Below are positions 19,265-27,239 of a stretch of DNA of 64,000 nucleotides, piece by piece. The first letter of the stretch is position 1, and the number at the start of each line of letters is the position of its first letter. Under the pieces are notes generated by a model. The model had not been told where the DNA came from, did no database searches, and was given only the letters and a program-made list of their open reading frames with translations. The translations under genes and the position numbers were made by a program. Source of the stretch: Marinobacter santoriniensis NKSG1 (lineage in GTDB: Bacteria; Pseudomonadota; Gammaproteobacteria; Pseudomonadales; Oleiphilaceae); contig NZ_APAT01000018.1 in assembly GCF_000347775.1 (NCBI RefSeq), positions 30,681 through 94,680 of the forward strand. The letters are read 5' to 3'.

Positions 19265-20293
19265 ATGGACATGAAACAAGCTCTGAACCGCATTGCCTCC
19301 AACCTGGACCTGTCCCGGGAGGAAATGAAGGAGGTCATGCGCATTGTCATGAATGGCGAAGCCACAGATGCCCAGATCGGCGCGTTTTTGATGGGGCTGC
19401 GCCTGAAGAGTGAAACCATTGACGAGATCACCGGCGCCACCGAGGTGATGCGGGAACTGGCCACCTCCGTCACCGTCAATGCCGAACCGCTGGTGGACAT
19501 CGTCGGGACCGGTGGCGACGGCGCCAATCTGTTCAACGTCTCATCGGCGGCGTCGTTTGTGGTCGCTGCCGCCGGTGGCTACGTCGCCAAACACGGTAAC
19601 CGCGCGGTCTCTTCGAAAAGCGGCAGCGCCGACCTTCTCGAGAAAGTGGGCATCAACCTGGACATGAAACCGGAGGAAGTCGCTCGCTGCGTTGAGCAGA
19701 TCGGCGTCGGCTTTATGTTTGCCCCGGCCCATCATGGCGCGATGAAGCATGCCATCGGCCCACGCCGGGAGCTCGGTTGCCGGACGATTTTCAACATTCT
19801 CGGCCCGATGACCAATCCGGCCGACGTGAAGCGCCAGCTGATCGGCGTGTTCACGCGGGAGCTTTGCCGGCCCATGGCAGAAGTCCTTCATCGTCTGGGT
19901 GCCGAGCACATCATGGTGGTCCATTCCAAGGACGGACTGGATGAGATCAGCCTTGCCAGTTCGACCCATGTGGCGGAACTCAAGGATGGCGAGATCAGTG
20001 AATACGACATCACGCCGGAGGATCTGGGCATCAAGAGTCAATCGCTGGTGGGCCTGACCGTCGAAACGTCTGACGAATCACTGACACTGATCAAGGCCGC
20101 CTTCGGCCGGACCCATGACGAGATTACCGAGAAGGCCCGGGATATGATTGCACTGAATGCCGGGGCAGCGATTTATGTCGCCGGTCTGGCCCGCAACGCC
20201 AAAGAAGGCGTGGATATGGCTCTCGATGCCATGGGCTCCGGGCTGGCGGCGGGCAAGATGTCCGAGCTGGCCGATTTTTCTCAATGTTTTTGA
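19265..20293 (+). CDS. trpD: anthranilate phosphoribosyltransferase
   Basis: A 342-residue enzyme joining anthranilate to PRPP. The PRPP/anthranilate-binding motifs are intact: [17 protein letters not shown] near residue 77, [18 protein letters not shown] near 106 and the anthranilate-site [15 protein letters not shown] near 165. It begins 16 bases after trpG. A structured repeat starts 36 bases after its stop, before trpC. Confidence 0.96.
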   Translation: MDMKQALNRIASNLDLSREEMKEVMRIVMNGEATDAQIGAFLMGLRLKSETIDEITGATEVMRELATSVTVNAEPLVDIVGTGGDGANLFNVSSAASFVVAAAGGYVAKHGNRAVSSKSGSADLLEKVGINLDMKPEEVARCVEQIGVGFMFAPAHHGAMKHAIGPRRELGCRTIFNILGPMTNPADVKRQLIGVFTRELCRPMAEVLHRLGAEHIMVVHSKDGLDEISLASSTHVAELKDGEISEYDITPEDLGIKSQSLVGLTVETSDESLTLIKAAFGRTHDEITEKARDMIALNAGAAIYVAGLARNAKEGVDMALDAMGSGLAAGKMSELADFSQCF

Positions 20294-20328
20294 TGTGATA
20301 ATCCCTGCCAACGTCTCGGCAGGACGAC

Positions 20329-20434
20329 CCGGCGGAACTGGGCTTTCCAAAACACGCCCGTAAATACATCCCTGTAGGGCTTGGCTGCAGCCTTCCATGG
20401 CTGCAGACAGTTTTGGAAAGCCCAGCCCCACCGG
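20329..20434 (+). repeat. structured repeat, copy 3 (between trpD and trpC)
   Basis: The arms at 20329-20353 and 20410-20434 pair with three mismatches over 25 bases; the inner 16 bases are perfect. The 56-base core carries TACA-TCCC-TGTA and an 8-bp stem CTGCAGCC/GGCTGCAG capped by TTCCAT. It is in sense with trpD, 36 bases past its stop, and ends 34 bases before trpC. It could reduce read-through into trpC or protect the trpEGD message. Confidence 0.85.
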
Positions 20435-20468
20435 CTCTCGCATACTCTGTATCTGTAGCAGGCCCTTA

Positions 20469-21281
20469 ATGACCAACAGACATCTGGACAAGACCCCCAC
20501 CATTCTTCGAAAAATCGTCGACCGGAAGTGGGAAGAAATTGATGAGCGGAAGCGGACCGTTTCCATCGACGATCTGAAAGCCATGGCAGGCGATCAACCC
20601 GCCGCCCGTGGTTTTGCAAACGCACTTCGAAACCGGATTGAAGCGAGCACGCCCGCTGTCATTGCCGAGATCAAGAAAGCCTCCCCCAGCAAAGGCATTC
20701 TGCGCGACCCCTTCGAACCAGAAGCGATTGCCGAAAGCTATGAGCAAGGCGGTGCGGCTTGTTTGTCCGTGCTCACCGACAGGGATTTTTTCCAGGGCCA
20801 TGAGGACTACCTGAAGGCCGCGCGTGCTGCCTGCAACCTGCCGGTTATCCGCAAGGACTTCATGGTGGCGCCCTACCAGGTATACGAGAGCCGGGCCATC
20901 GGTGCCGACTGCATCCTGCTGATTGCGGCGTGTCTGACCAAAGACCAGATGCAGGAACTCGAGGGCATTGCTCACGAAATTGGTCTGGATGTGCTGGTGG
21001 AAGTCCACGATGGCGAGGAGCTGGAGGATGCGCTGACTCTCAAAACGCCGCTGGTGGGCATCAATAACCGGAATCTGCACACCTTTGACGTGTCACTGGA
21101 CACCACGTTCAACCTGCACGAACGGATCTCCTCCGACCGGCTGACCATTACCGAGAGCGGCATCACGACGCGAGCGGATGTGGAAGCCATGACTTCCCAG
21201 GGTATTTATGGCTTTCTGGTAGGCGAATCGTTCATGAGGGCGAAAGATCCAGGAGCCAGACTCCAGGAGCTGTTTTTCTGA
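20469..21281 (+). CDS. trpC: indole-3-glycerol phosphate synthase
   Basis: A 270-residue TIM barrel. Signatures include [13 protein letters not shown] near residue 65, the substrate-binding [12 protein letters not shown] near 104, [12 protein letters not shown] near 127, [13 protein letters not shown] near 195 and [12 protein letters not shown] near 225. It is a stand-alone IGPS, not fused to TrpF. It is 175 bases from trpD with a structured repeat in the gap and another after it. Its Shine-Dalgarno (AGCAGG) is weak. Whether it is read from the trpE promoter or its own cannot be told. Confidence 0.95.
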   Translation: MTNRHLDKTPTILRKIVDRKWEEIDERKRTVSIDDLKAMAGDQPAARGFANALRNRIEASTPAVIAEIKKASPSKGILRDPFEPEAIAESYEQGGAACLSVLTDRDFFQGHEDYLKAARAACNLPVIRKDFMVAPYQVYESRAIGADCILLIAACLTKDQMQELEGIAHEIGLDVLVEVHDGEELEDALTLKTPLVGINNRNLHTFDVSLDTTFNLHERISSDRLTITESGITTRADVEAMTSQGIYGFLVGESFMRAKDPGARLQELFF

Positions 21282-21303
21282 GAGGTCCCTCCAGAAGCCG
21301 CGT

Positions 21304-21412
21304 CAGTTCGGCGGGCAGCCTCGGCCAAAATCGTGCGGAGCCATGGATGGCGTAGCCGAGCGTACAGGGAAGTATTCACAGCGTATTTTGGCCGAGGCTG
21401 CCCGCCGGACTG
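21304..21412 (-). repeat. structured repeat, copy 4 (after trpC and after the DUF4202 gene)
   Basis: The arms at 21304-21331 and 21385-21412 pair over 28 bases with one mismatch. Read on the minus strand the 53-base core matches copy 3 (ACGC, AATAC, TTCCCTGTA, then GCCA-TCCA-TGGC). It is in sense with the minus-strand DUF4202 gene, 29 bases past its stop. It faces copy 3 across trpC. Confidence 0.85.
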
Positions 21413-21440
21413 TACACCACCGCCTGCGATCCAAAAATCG

Positions 21441-22049
21441 TTAAGCCAACGCTTCGCCGAGTAAGGTTTGCAGGTGCTCCGGCAACTGCCCCGCCAGCTT
21501 TAACGCCGCCTCATGCCCCCGGGGCGACATCTTGCCCCAGGTCCGGCGTACGATTCGCAGCCACTTTTCCCAATCATAGTCCGGCTTTTCCTCGTAGAAC
21601 CGGGAAAAGTAGCGCTCCAGGAAAACCAGGCAGGCCACATCCTCGAGTAGCTGCGTGTCGGGATCGTTTCGCAACTCCCGCTTGGTCAGAATGGTTTCAA
21701 CCCGCGCGCATTCGTCGGGCGCACACCCACACTCCGCCATGATCTCCGCGGCCCGGCGGCCGTGCATGCGACCACAGGCCTGACGCCATTCATAGTAGTC
21801 CTTCCGACCTTCCGGATAGTCACTCCGGGGAAGCCGCCAGCGCTCAATGTGCTGGGCCCGGCAGGCAATCTGCATGCGCTCGGAGGGTGCCTCTTCAATG
21901 GCAAACAGCCAGCGAGTCATGTGCAGGCTGTAGGCATATTCGCGAGGCAGGGACTGACCATCCACCACCTCTTGATGAGGGTCCTGCCGATTGGCGCGAT
22001 CAATCCTGTCGAGCACGCATCCGAGACGTCCGGCACCAGGTTCTGTCAT
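21441..22049 (-). CDS. DUF4202 domain-containing protein
   Basis: A 202-residue soluble protein. It shows the family's conserved stretches: AYSLHMTRWLF near residue 38, CRAQHIERWRLPRSDYPEGR near 63 and YYEWRQACGRMHG near 85, followed by LEDVACLVFLERYF near 135. The paired histidines resemble a degenerate HD-type fold, but DUF4202 has no established function. It is monocistronic, converging with trpC, and shares a divergent 135-base gap with the diguanylate cyclase locus. Family assignment is from pattern memory. Confidence 0.75.
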   Translation of the reverse strand: MTEPGAGRLGCVLDRIDRANRQDPHQEVVDGQSLPREYAYSLHMTRWLFAIEEAPSERMQIACRAQHIERWRLPRSDYPEGRKDYYEWRQACGRMHGRRAAEIMAECGCAPDECARVETILTKRELRNDPDTQLLEDVACLVFLERYFSRFYEEKPDYDWEKWLRIVRRTWGKMSPRGHEAALKLAGQLPEHLQTLLGEALA

Positions 22050-22076
22050 CTATACCCCCAATATGTAGTATTTATA

Positions 22077-22102
22077 GGTGTATATCTCAAGCGATATACC
22101 CC
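22077..22102. promoter_or_regulatory. inverted repeat in divergent promoter region (operator candidate)
   Basis: GGTGTATATC (22077-22086) and GATATACCCC (22093-22102) are inverted with one mismatch around a 6-base centre. TATACCCCC also occurs at 22051-22059, as a direct copy of 22095-22103. The region is AT-rich and lies between two divergent genes. Confidence 0.4.
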
Positions 22103-22184
22103 CTATGGCCGGTTGTAACCGTAAGCAGAGTCACAGGATAATTTCAAAAGACACACATTCAAGTTCGCAAACTCTTTACCCGAT

Positions 22185-22349
22185 ATGCTATTCACCCAGC
22201 CCGACATTCCCCGCGAGTGGCAACCGGCCTACCGTGACTACCGACAGCGGCTGGAAGCGCTGCTCGCCATATTGGGTGCCTGGCTCATCCTGTTCACCAT
22301 GCTCGCCTATCAACTCAGCTACAGCATTCGGGGAGTCTCCACACCGTGA
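22185..22349 (+). pseudogene. N-terminal fragment of a diguanylate cyclase, ended by in-frame TGA
   Basis: An ATG at 22185 opens a 54-codon frame with a transmembrane segment (LLAILGAWLILFTMLAYQLSY, about residues 31-51) and stops at TGA 22347-22349. The next codons in the same frame (IWSLEYLVRIPVYASLL) run straight into the GGDEF protein that starts at 22398. The two parts read as one membrane diguanylate cyclase of about 377 residues split by a nonsense codon. No frameshift is needed. A sequencing error, a recent mutation or read-through are all possible. Confidence 0.65.
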
Positions 22350-22397
22350 ATATGGTCCCTCGAATACCTGGTCCGGATTCCGGTTTATGCCAGTCTG

Positions 22398-23318
22398 TTG
22401 ATGACATTCCTGAGCCACTATGCTGGCTGGCCCCGGTGGCAACCCAAAATCCTGATTCGCGCGATGAGCATGTCCCTGATGGGCATGATCCTCATCCTGT
22501 TTGTCATTTACTTCTACTGGAAACGGGAGGGGCTTCACCAGATCACCGACGGCCTGATGATCAGTCTGTTCGGCGTCACACTCATGTCCACGCGGGGCTT
22601 CAGGGACTGGATGATACAGATCGGCGTGCCTCTGGCCCTGTTTGCAGGCGCCGCATTTTATCTGAGGGTGCCGCTGAGTGACCTGATGCCGTTCCTGTTT
22701 GGCCCGATGATCATGGTGATCATCGGTTTTCTGACCAGTGAGGCACTGCGAAACCTCTCGATCAATCAGTTCTTGACCAAGCAATCACTTCGGCAGCTCG
22801 CCACAACGGATCAGCTCACGGGCCTGATGAACCGTCATGCCTTCCTGCCCCTGATTCGTCATGAGATGAACCGGAGTCGACGCAGCAAGCGTTATCCCCT
22901 GAGTGTCATCCTCGCAGATCTGGACCACTTCAAGCATATCAATGACCGGTATGGTCATGACGTCGGAGACCAGGTCTTGCGTGAGACCGCCGTACGCGTG
23001 ACAGCCTCGCTTCGTCAGCAAGATGTCGTATGCCGCTGGGGTGGCGAGGAGATACTGATCATGCTGCCCGAGACAACGGTCGAGAACGCCATGACCGTCG
23101 CCGACAAAATCCGGCGGGCCCTGGCTGACACCCCGATTCCCACTGACAGGGGCCTGATTCGCCAGACCATCAGCCTGGGCGTTGCCCGCTTCCATGGCGA
23201 ACAACACCCGGAAAATCTGATCAAAAGAGCCGACGAGGCGCTTTACCAGGCCAAGGACACCGGCCGGAACCGCGCAATTCTGGCGCCCGCCTCCAAGGCA
23301 GTCACCACATCGGACTGA
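22398..23318 (+). CDS. membrane GGDEF diguanylate cyclase (C-terminal part of a split gene)
   Basis: A 306-residue open frame starting at TTG 22398 (ATG at 22401). Residues ~25-115 hold about four hydrophobic segments; residues ~135-295 are a GGDEF domain with the active-site GGEEI at 215-219 and an intact inhibitory RxxD (RQQD, 206-209) five residues before it. DLDHFKHINDRYGHDVGD is also canonical. It should therefore make c-di-GMP from GTP. Neither start has a convincing Shine-Dalgarno, and the same frame continues upstream to 22185 across one TGA, so this is probably an artificial or rescued start. Confidence 0.8.
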   Translation: MMTFLSHYAGWPRWQPKILIRAMSMSLMGMILILFVIYFYWKREGLHQITDGLMISLFGVTLMSTRGFRDWMIQIGVPLALFAGAAFYLRVPLSDLMPFLFGPMIMVIIGFLTSEALRNLSINQFLTKQSLRQLATTDQLTGLMNRHAFLPLIRHEMNRSRRSKRYPLSVILADLDHFKHINDRYGHDVGDQVLRETAVRVTASLRQQDVVCRWGGEEILIMLPETTVENAMTVADKIRRALADTPIPTDRGLIRQTISLGVARFHGEQHPENLIKRADEALYQAKDTGRNRAILAPASKAVTTSD

Positions 23319-23326
23319 CGGGAGTA

Positions 23327-23944
23327 TCAGGCCCTAGCTGAGGGGCGCTCCTTGATCCGGTCGTACCAGGCCTGCAGGTGAGTCTGCTCCGGCTTGATAC
23401 GGACGTTGACCACCTTGGCAAACGCAACCGTCGTGAACGCATTGATATCCGCGGCCGTGAACCGGTCACAACAGATAAACTCTTTTCCTTCCAGGTGCTT
23501 ATCGAGGAAATGCATGAATTTCTCGATACTCTGGCCGCATTCCTCGCCCCACTCCTTGATCGGATTCATGCGATCCTTGAAATAGCCGGTAGTATGCTGG
23601 AAGCACATCCCCGTCGGCATGAAAAAATACAGCTCGATCCAACGCAACCACTGCTCAACCAGAGTCTTTTCCAGGGGTGTTTCACCCAGCAGCTTCGGGG
23701 TGTCCGGGAAACTCTCCTCGAAATAACGACAAATCGCCATGGTTTCGGCGATACAGGTACCATCATCGAGCTCCATTACCGGCACCTTTTTCATAGGATT
23801 GCGGGCAACGAACTCCGGGGTCAGGTTTTCACCTTTCTGCAAGTCAATCTCGATGAACTCGGCCTTGTCCAACAGCCCTTTCTCGGCCATGAACATCCGC
23901 ACTCGACGGGGATTGGGAGCCGTCTTGGTTTCAAAAATTTTCAT
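23327..23944 (-). CDS. glutathione S-transferase family protein
   Basis: A 205-residue GST. The thioredoxin-like half runs from MKIFETKTAPNPRRVRMFMAEKG through the cis-proline segment MKKVPVMELDDGTCIAETMAICRY (about residues 50-74). The α-helical half includes FICCDRFTAADINAFTTVAFA near 155, the N-capping box of GSTs. The start at 23944 follows GGAGTTAAAAACA. The catalytic residue cannot be fixed without a structure-based alignment; the substrate is unknown. It converges with the GGDEF gene, 8 bases apart. Confidence 0.85.
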   Translation of the reverse strand: MKIFETKTAPNPRRVRMFMAEKGLLDKAEFIEIDLQKGENLTPEFVARNPMKKVPVMELDDGTCIAETMAICRYFEESFPDTPKLLGETPLEKTLVEQWLRWIELYFFMPTGMCFQHTTGYFKDRMNPIKEWGEECGQSIEKFMHFLDKHLEGKEFICCDRFTAADINAFTTVAFAKVVNVRIKPEQTHLQAWYDRIKERPSARA

Positions 23945-24038
23945 TGTTTTTAACTCCTTCCGGACATCAGATGGGCCCTTGCAGGGCAGTGAGGCAGACC
24001 AAAGCCTGACCGGAAAAAAGAGTTGCGTCAAGCAACCG

Positions 24039-24776
24039 TTAAGCGTCCGGCAACCAGCTCTCCAGCTGCTTCAGAATCCAGCCGGGATCATCGAGGGGCA
24101 GGTCATGGCCGGCATCCGGATGGAGTTTCAGTGTCCACTGCCAACGGGACTCGATGTCTGCGCTGCAACGCCAGTTCACGATGCGGTCGCCCTGGCTCGC
24201 CAGCAGCAACGCGTCTGGCAATGGCCTGGATCCGGCGGGCGTGTAACGGGCAGCCGCCTTGAGCTGGCGGTAGGCATTGCCCCGACTTACCGGTCGCTGA
24301 CGCTGGATGCTGTACCACCGTTTCGCCAGTTCCAGCGGCACCGGTCGGTTGGAGGTCAGGCGCAGGATATCCCGCTCGCGCTCGAATAACTCCCGACGGG
24401 CCAGTAACCTCAGAATCTTTGGCCAGCTGGCGGGTCGCATACGATGCCAGGGTGGGCTGAATCCGGAGCTGGTGTTGACCAGGACCAGATGCTGGATTTC
24501 GCCGGGATCCGCGTGTTGCGCCCAATCCAGCGCGACCATCCCTCCCATCGATAGCGCCAGAATGCTGAAGGGGCGTGGCATGTGCGAGACGCTCCGACAG
24601 ACCTGGCGGCGAATTCCCTGGATCGCATCGGGGCTGGGTTCACGAAAATGGACCCCGGTGCCGGGCAGATCGACGGTATGGAACCGATGTTCCGGGAACG
24701 CGGCCCCCAGCTGGTGCGGGAAATCGCCCCAGTGGGCCTGTTCCCGCGTCAGACCGCGCAACAGAATCCAGTCCAT
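24039..24776 (-). CDS. α/β-fold hydrolase
   Basis: A 245-residue single-domain hydrolase. The elbow LALSMGGMVALDW near residue 76 (Ser-Met-Gly-Gly) gives the nucleophile; the likely catalytic Asp and His are in SQGDRIVNW near 193 and PDAGHDLPLDDP near 220. The first lines (GLTREQAHWGDFPHQLG) resemble carboxylesterases of the BioH/menH type, but it lacks the usual oxyanion HG pair. Its start is one base after the stop of the M14 peptidase, so the two are one transcript. Substrate unknown. Confidence 0.78.
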   Translation of the reverse strand: MDWILLRGLTREQAHWGDFPHQLGAAFPEHRFHTVDLPGTGVHFREPSPDAIQGIRRQVCRSVSHMPRPFSILALSMGGMVALDWAQHADPGEIQHLVLVNTSSGFSPPWHRMRPASWPKILRLLARRELFERERDILRLTSNRPVPLELAKRWYSIQRQRPVSRGNAYRQLKAAARYTPAGSRPLPDALLLASQGDRIVNWRCSADIESRWQWTLKLHPDAGHDLPLDDPGWILKQLESWLPDA

Positions 24777-24777
24777 A

Positions 24778-25878
24778 CTAGTTCGTATCCCGATACCAGT
24801 GCATGATGGCCGCTTCCCTCAGCATGGACTCGGATGCCGGATCCGGCAACCAGTGTCGATGGCTGGCCGCCGCGTGCAGGAGAAAGTCGATCCAGGCGAG
24901 ATGGCTGCGCAGGACTCGTCGATGACGATGGGGTACCAAAGGATTGAAGAAACCATCCAGCCGGAACAGCTGCCGGGGCCGCTTCCGGATCCAGCGCCAG
25001 GATCCCATTTCCAGGGTCAGTGGAAGGAAAATGCCATTGCTGTCTCGATTGATCTGCTTGTAGAAATAGTCCCAAAGATCGCCATGGGTCAGATAGTGCC
25101 GGGACTGGGGCTCGAATCGGTAGTCATGGTTGGGGTAGGCCTGCTCCCAGATCAGTTTCAGGGCCAGTACCGATGCGATCCCGCGCATGGGCCGGCGACG
25201 ATAGGCATAGGGAAACCAGATCTGGTCCTGCCAGCCAAAACCGCTGTGGCAATCCAGCGCCACGCTGAATGGCCGGTCCGGCAAGAGTTCCCGGATGACC
25301 GATTCCAGGGTGAGATTTTCGACTTCCATCCCGGTTTCCGGCGCTCCCGTATACCAGGGAAGGTGACGGGAAAACCGCTGTCCACCCAGCATGAACGTAC
25401 TTCGCTCCTGCGCCTTGATCGGCGCGTTCCGCATCAGGTCGACGCCGTTCGGGTTGCTGCGCTGGTTCAGATACATCCCTCCGGGATTGAGGATAGGCAG
25501 GACGGTAATATGGATATCCTCGAGCAGCCGGAGCAGGGACTGGTCCCACCCCATTCGGCTGATCAGGGTGCCCAGCCAGGCAATCACAACCTGAGAGCCG
25601 ATGCGCTCGAGTCCATGGACGCCTCCGACCAGGAGAACCGCGGGTGCATCCTCCCGTTCAGAGCCAATGTCCACCCGATAGATCGGCAAGGTCATATCGC
25701 TCACACCGGCGTAGTCGGCAACGCGAGTTGTGACGCTCCCCGGAGCCTCTGCAAGAAGGCGTTCGAGATCGACCAGCTCGGGCAGAAAGGTCCGCAACCG
25801 GCCCCGCTGCTGCCGGTCGCGCCGAGCCTGTTCCGCAGGAATCACCCGGTGTGGGGTCAGGTTCCGTAATTCCGTCAT
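24778..25878 (-). CDS. M14 family zinc carboxypeptidase-like protein
   Basis: A 366-residue protein with the M14 zinc site: VGGVHGLERIGSQV near residue 88 (H-x-x-E), and the third ligand in ALDCHSGFGWQDQ near 212. ILNPGGMYLNQRSNPNGVDL near 128 has the conserved arginine region. A likely catalytic glutamate sits in PLTLEMGSWRW near 290. M14 enzymes of this type remove C-terminal residues or deacylate amino acids. There is no signal peptide, so a cytoplasmic role is likely. It heads a two-gene unit with the α/β hydrolase. Confidence 0.82.
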   Translation of the reverse strand: MTELRNLTPHRVIPAEQARRDRQQRGRLRTFLPELVDLERLLAEAPGSVTTRVADYAGVSDMTLPIYRVDIGSEREDAPAVLLVGGVHGLERIGSQVVIAWLGTLISRMGWDQSLLRLLEDIHITVLPILNPGGMYLNQRSNPNGVDLMRNAPIKAQERSTFMLGGQRFSRHLPWYTGAPETGMEVENLTLESVIRELLPDRPFSVALDCHSGFGWQDQIWFPYAYRRRPMRGIASVLALKLIWEQAYPNHDYRFEPQSRHYLTHGDLWDYFYKQINRDSNGIFLPLTLEMGSWRWIRKRPRQLFRLDGFFNPLVPHRHRRVLRSHLAWIDFLLHAAASHRHWLPDPASESMLREAAIMHWYRDTN

Positions 25879-25959
25879 TTACACCTCCGGTCGACAAGCC
25901 GCAGAGGCTACCAGCGAAATGCTACAAAGCGCTGACACCGACATTAAATCTGCCCATTG

Positions 25960-26042
25960 AAACGACGGATTTCGCAGAAAACCTTGAACGAATCTTCATT
26001 ATCCTTATCCTTAGAGGTCAATGCTTTCGGAATCCGTCGTTT
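25960..26042. promoter_or_regulatory. long-spaced inverted repeat upstream of the betaine transporter genes
   Basis: AAACGACGGATTTCG (25960-25974) is inverted at 26028-26042 with one mismatch; the centre lies near 26001. The spacer holds a possible promoter (TTGAAC at 25984, TATCCT at 26006). The gap of 279 bases between the divergent M14 and proX genes contains no other gene. This could be a two-site operator for DNA looping. Confidence 0.4.
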
Positions 26043-26157
26043 TGAACAACGTACTCGAAGCCTTGTCGTATCCCCTCGCTTTCAATCCATCAGGATTGCT
26101 TGTCCGTAATTTTCTGAAACTTTTCAATACCTCACCAACCGAACAGGAGAAGTGACC

Positions 26158-27129
26158 ATGAAAAAGTTTACTTCCGCGGCCCTGCTGTGCGCAGCCGCTC
26201 TTCCCGGATTCGCCCACGCCAGTGACTGTGGCGAAGTCTCCATCACCGAGATGAACTGGGCTTCCGCAGCCGTCGTGACCAACACGGCCAAATTCATCAT
26301 GGAACAGGGTTACGGCTGCAAAGTATCTGTCGTGCCGTCTGATACCGTGCCTGCAGTGACCTCCGTCGCCGAAAACGGTGAACCGGACATCGTTACCGAG
26401 CTCTGGCTGAATTCCGCCGGTGAGGCCTATACGCGTCTGGAAGATCAGGGCAAGGTCGAGCGGCTGGGCAAGGTTCTGGATCCAGGCGGTGTCGAGGGCT
26501 GGTGGATTCCCACCTATCTGGCCGAGGAACATCCGGAGCTTAAAACCATTGAAGGCGTGATGGCGCACCCTGAGTGGGTCGGCGGCACGTTCAACAACTG
26601 CCCGGATGGCTGGGGCTGTCGCGTGGTCAATGACAACCTGATCCGCGCTCTGGATCTGGAATCCTCAGGCCTCAAGGTGTTCAACCACGGCTCCGGTGAA
26701 ACCCTCGCCACCTCCATGGCCTCTGCGGTTCAGGACCACAAGCCCTGGTTCGGCTACTACTGGGGGCCGACCGTACCGCTGGGCAAGTACGACATGACCC
26801 GCGTCAAAATCGGCGACATCAAGCCAAAGGTCCACAAGGCGAACCAGACCCCGGACAATCCGAACCCGGGCGTGTCCGACTTCCCGGCAGCGCCGGTACT
26901 GACCTCGGTCACGACCACTTTCAAGAAGCAGCATCCTGAAGTGGCCGACATGCTCAGCAAGATGACCTTCAAGACCGAAACCATGAGCGGTATCCTTGCA
27001 TGGAAGAGTGAGAATAACGCGTCGGCTGAAGAGGCCACGGTCCACTTCCTGAGCAACAACCCGGACGTCTGGTCCGGCTGGCTGAACGATTCTGCCAGAA
27101 AGAATCTGTCCAGCCTGCTCAACAAGTAA
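26158..27129 (+). CDS. glycine betaine/proline-type ABC transporter substrate-binding protein (ProX/OpuAC family)
   Basis: A 323-residue precursor with a clear Sec signal (MKKFTSAALLCAAALPGFAHA, split by cleavage after AHA near residue 21). The mature part has OpuAC-family features: VSITEMNWASAAVVTN and many tryptophans (e.g. EGWWIPTYL, WFGYYWGP) that can form the aromatic cage for trimethylammonium groups. Two cysteine pairs may be disulfide-linked. The start at 26158 follows GGAG at 26146. The permease and ATPase genes follow. Glycine betaine, choline or proline betaine are the likely ligands; the exact one is inferred. Confidence 0.88.
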   Translation: MKKFTSAALLCAAALPGFAHASDCGEVSITEMNWASAAVVTNTAKFIMEQGYGCKVSVVPSDTVPAVTSVAENGEPDIVTELWLNSAGEAYTRLEDQGKVERLGKVLDPGGVEGWWIPTYLAEEHPELKTIEGVMAHPEWVGGTFNNCPDGWGCRVVNDNLIRALDLESSGLKVFNHGSGETLATSMASAVQDHKPWFGYYWGPTVPLGKYDMTRVKIGDIKPKVHKANQTPDNPNPGVSDFPAAPVLTSVTTTFKKQHPEVADMLSKMTFKTETMSGILAWKSENNASAEEATVHFLSNNPDVWSGWLNDSARKNLSSLLNK

Positions 27130-27148
27130 CGAGCCAACCCTCCCAGCC

Positions 27149-27217
27149 AGGGTGGTGGCTGCCGGCCGCCACCCTCTAACCTATCCATCGACCGTTCGCC
27201 CCTCGTCCGGTCGATGG
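27149..27217 (+). repeat. tandem intercistronic hairpins between binding protein and permease
   Basis: Two perfect or near-perfect hairpins: 27149-27159 with 27165-27175 (one mismatch), and CCATCGACCG at 27185-27194 with CGGTCGATGG at 27208-27217. They sit between proX and proW, where such structures often stabilise or partly terminate the abundant binding-protein message. Confidence 0.6.
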
Positions 27218-27239
27218 TTCGACGGGAATCAGAACAATC

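Noticed and set aside
22347..22349. Selenocysteine at the TGA in the diguanylate cyclase
   Set aside because: No selenoprotein family has Sec in a membrane-loop of a GGDEF protein and no SECIS-like hairpin is apparent just downstream.
24039..24776. BioH pimeloyl-ACP esterase
   Set aside because: The elbow is ALSMGG rather than the BioH GWSLGG and there are no biotin genes next to it.
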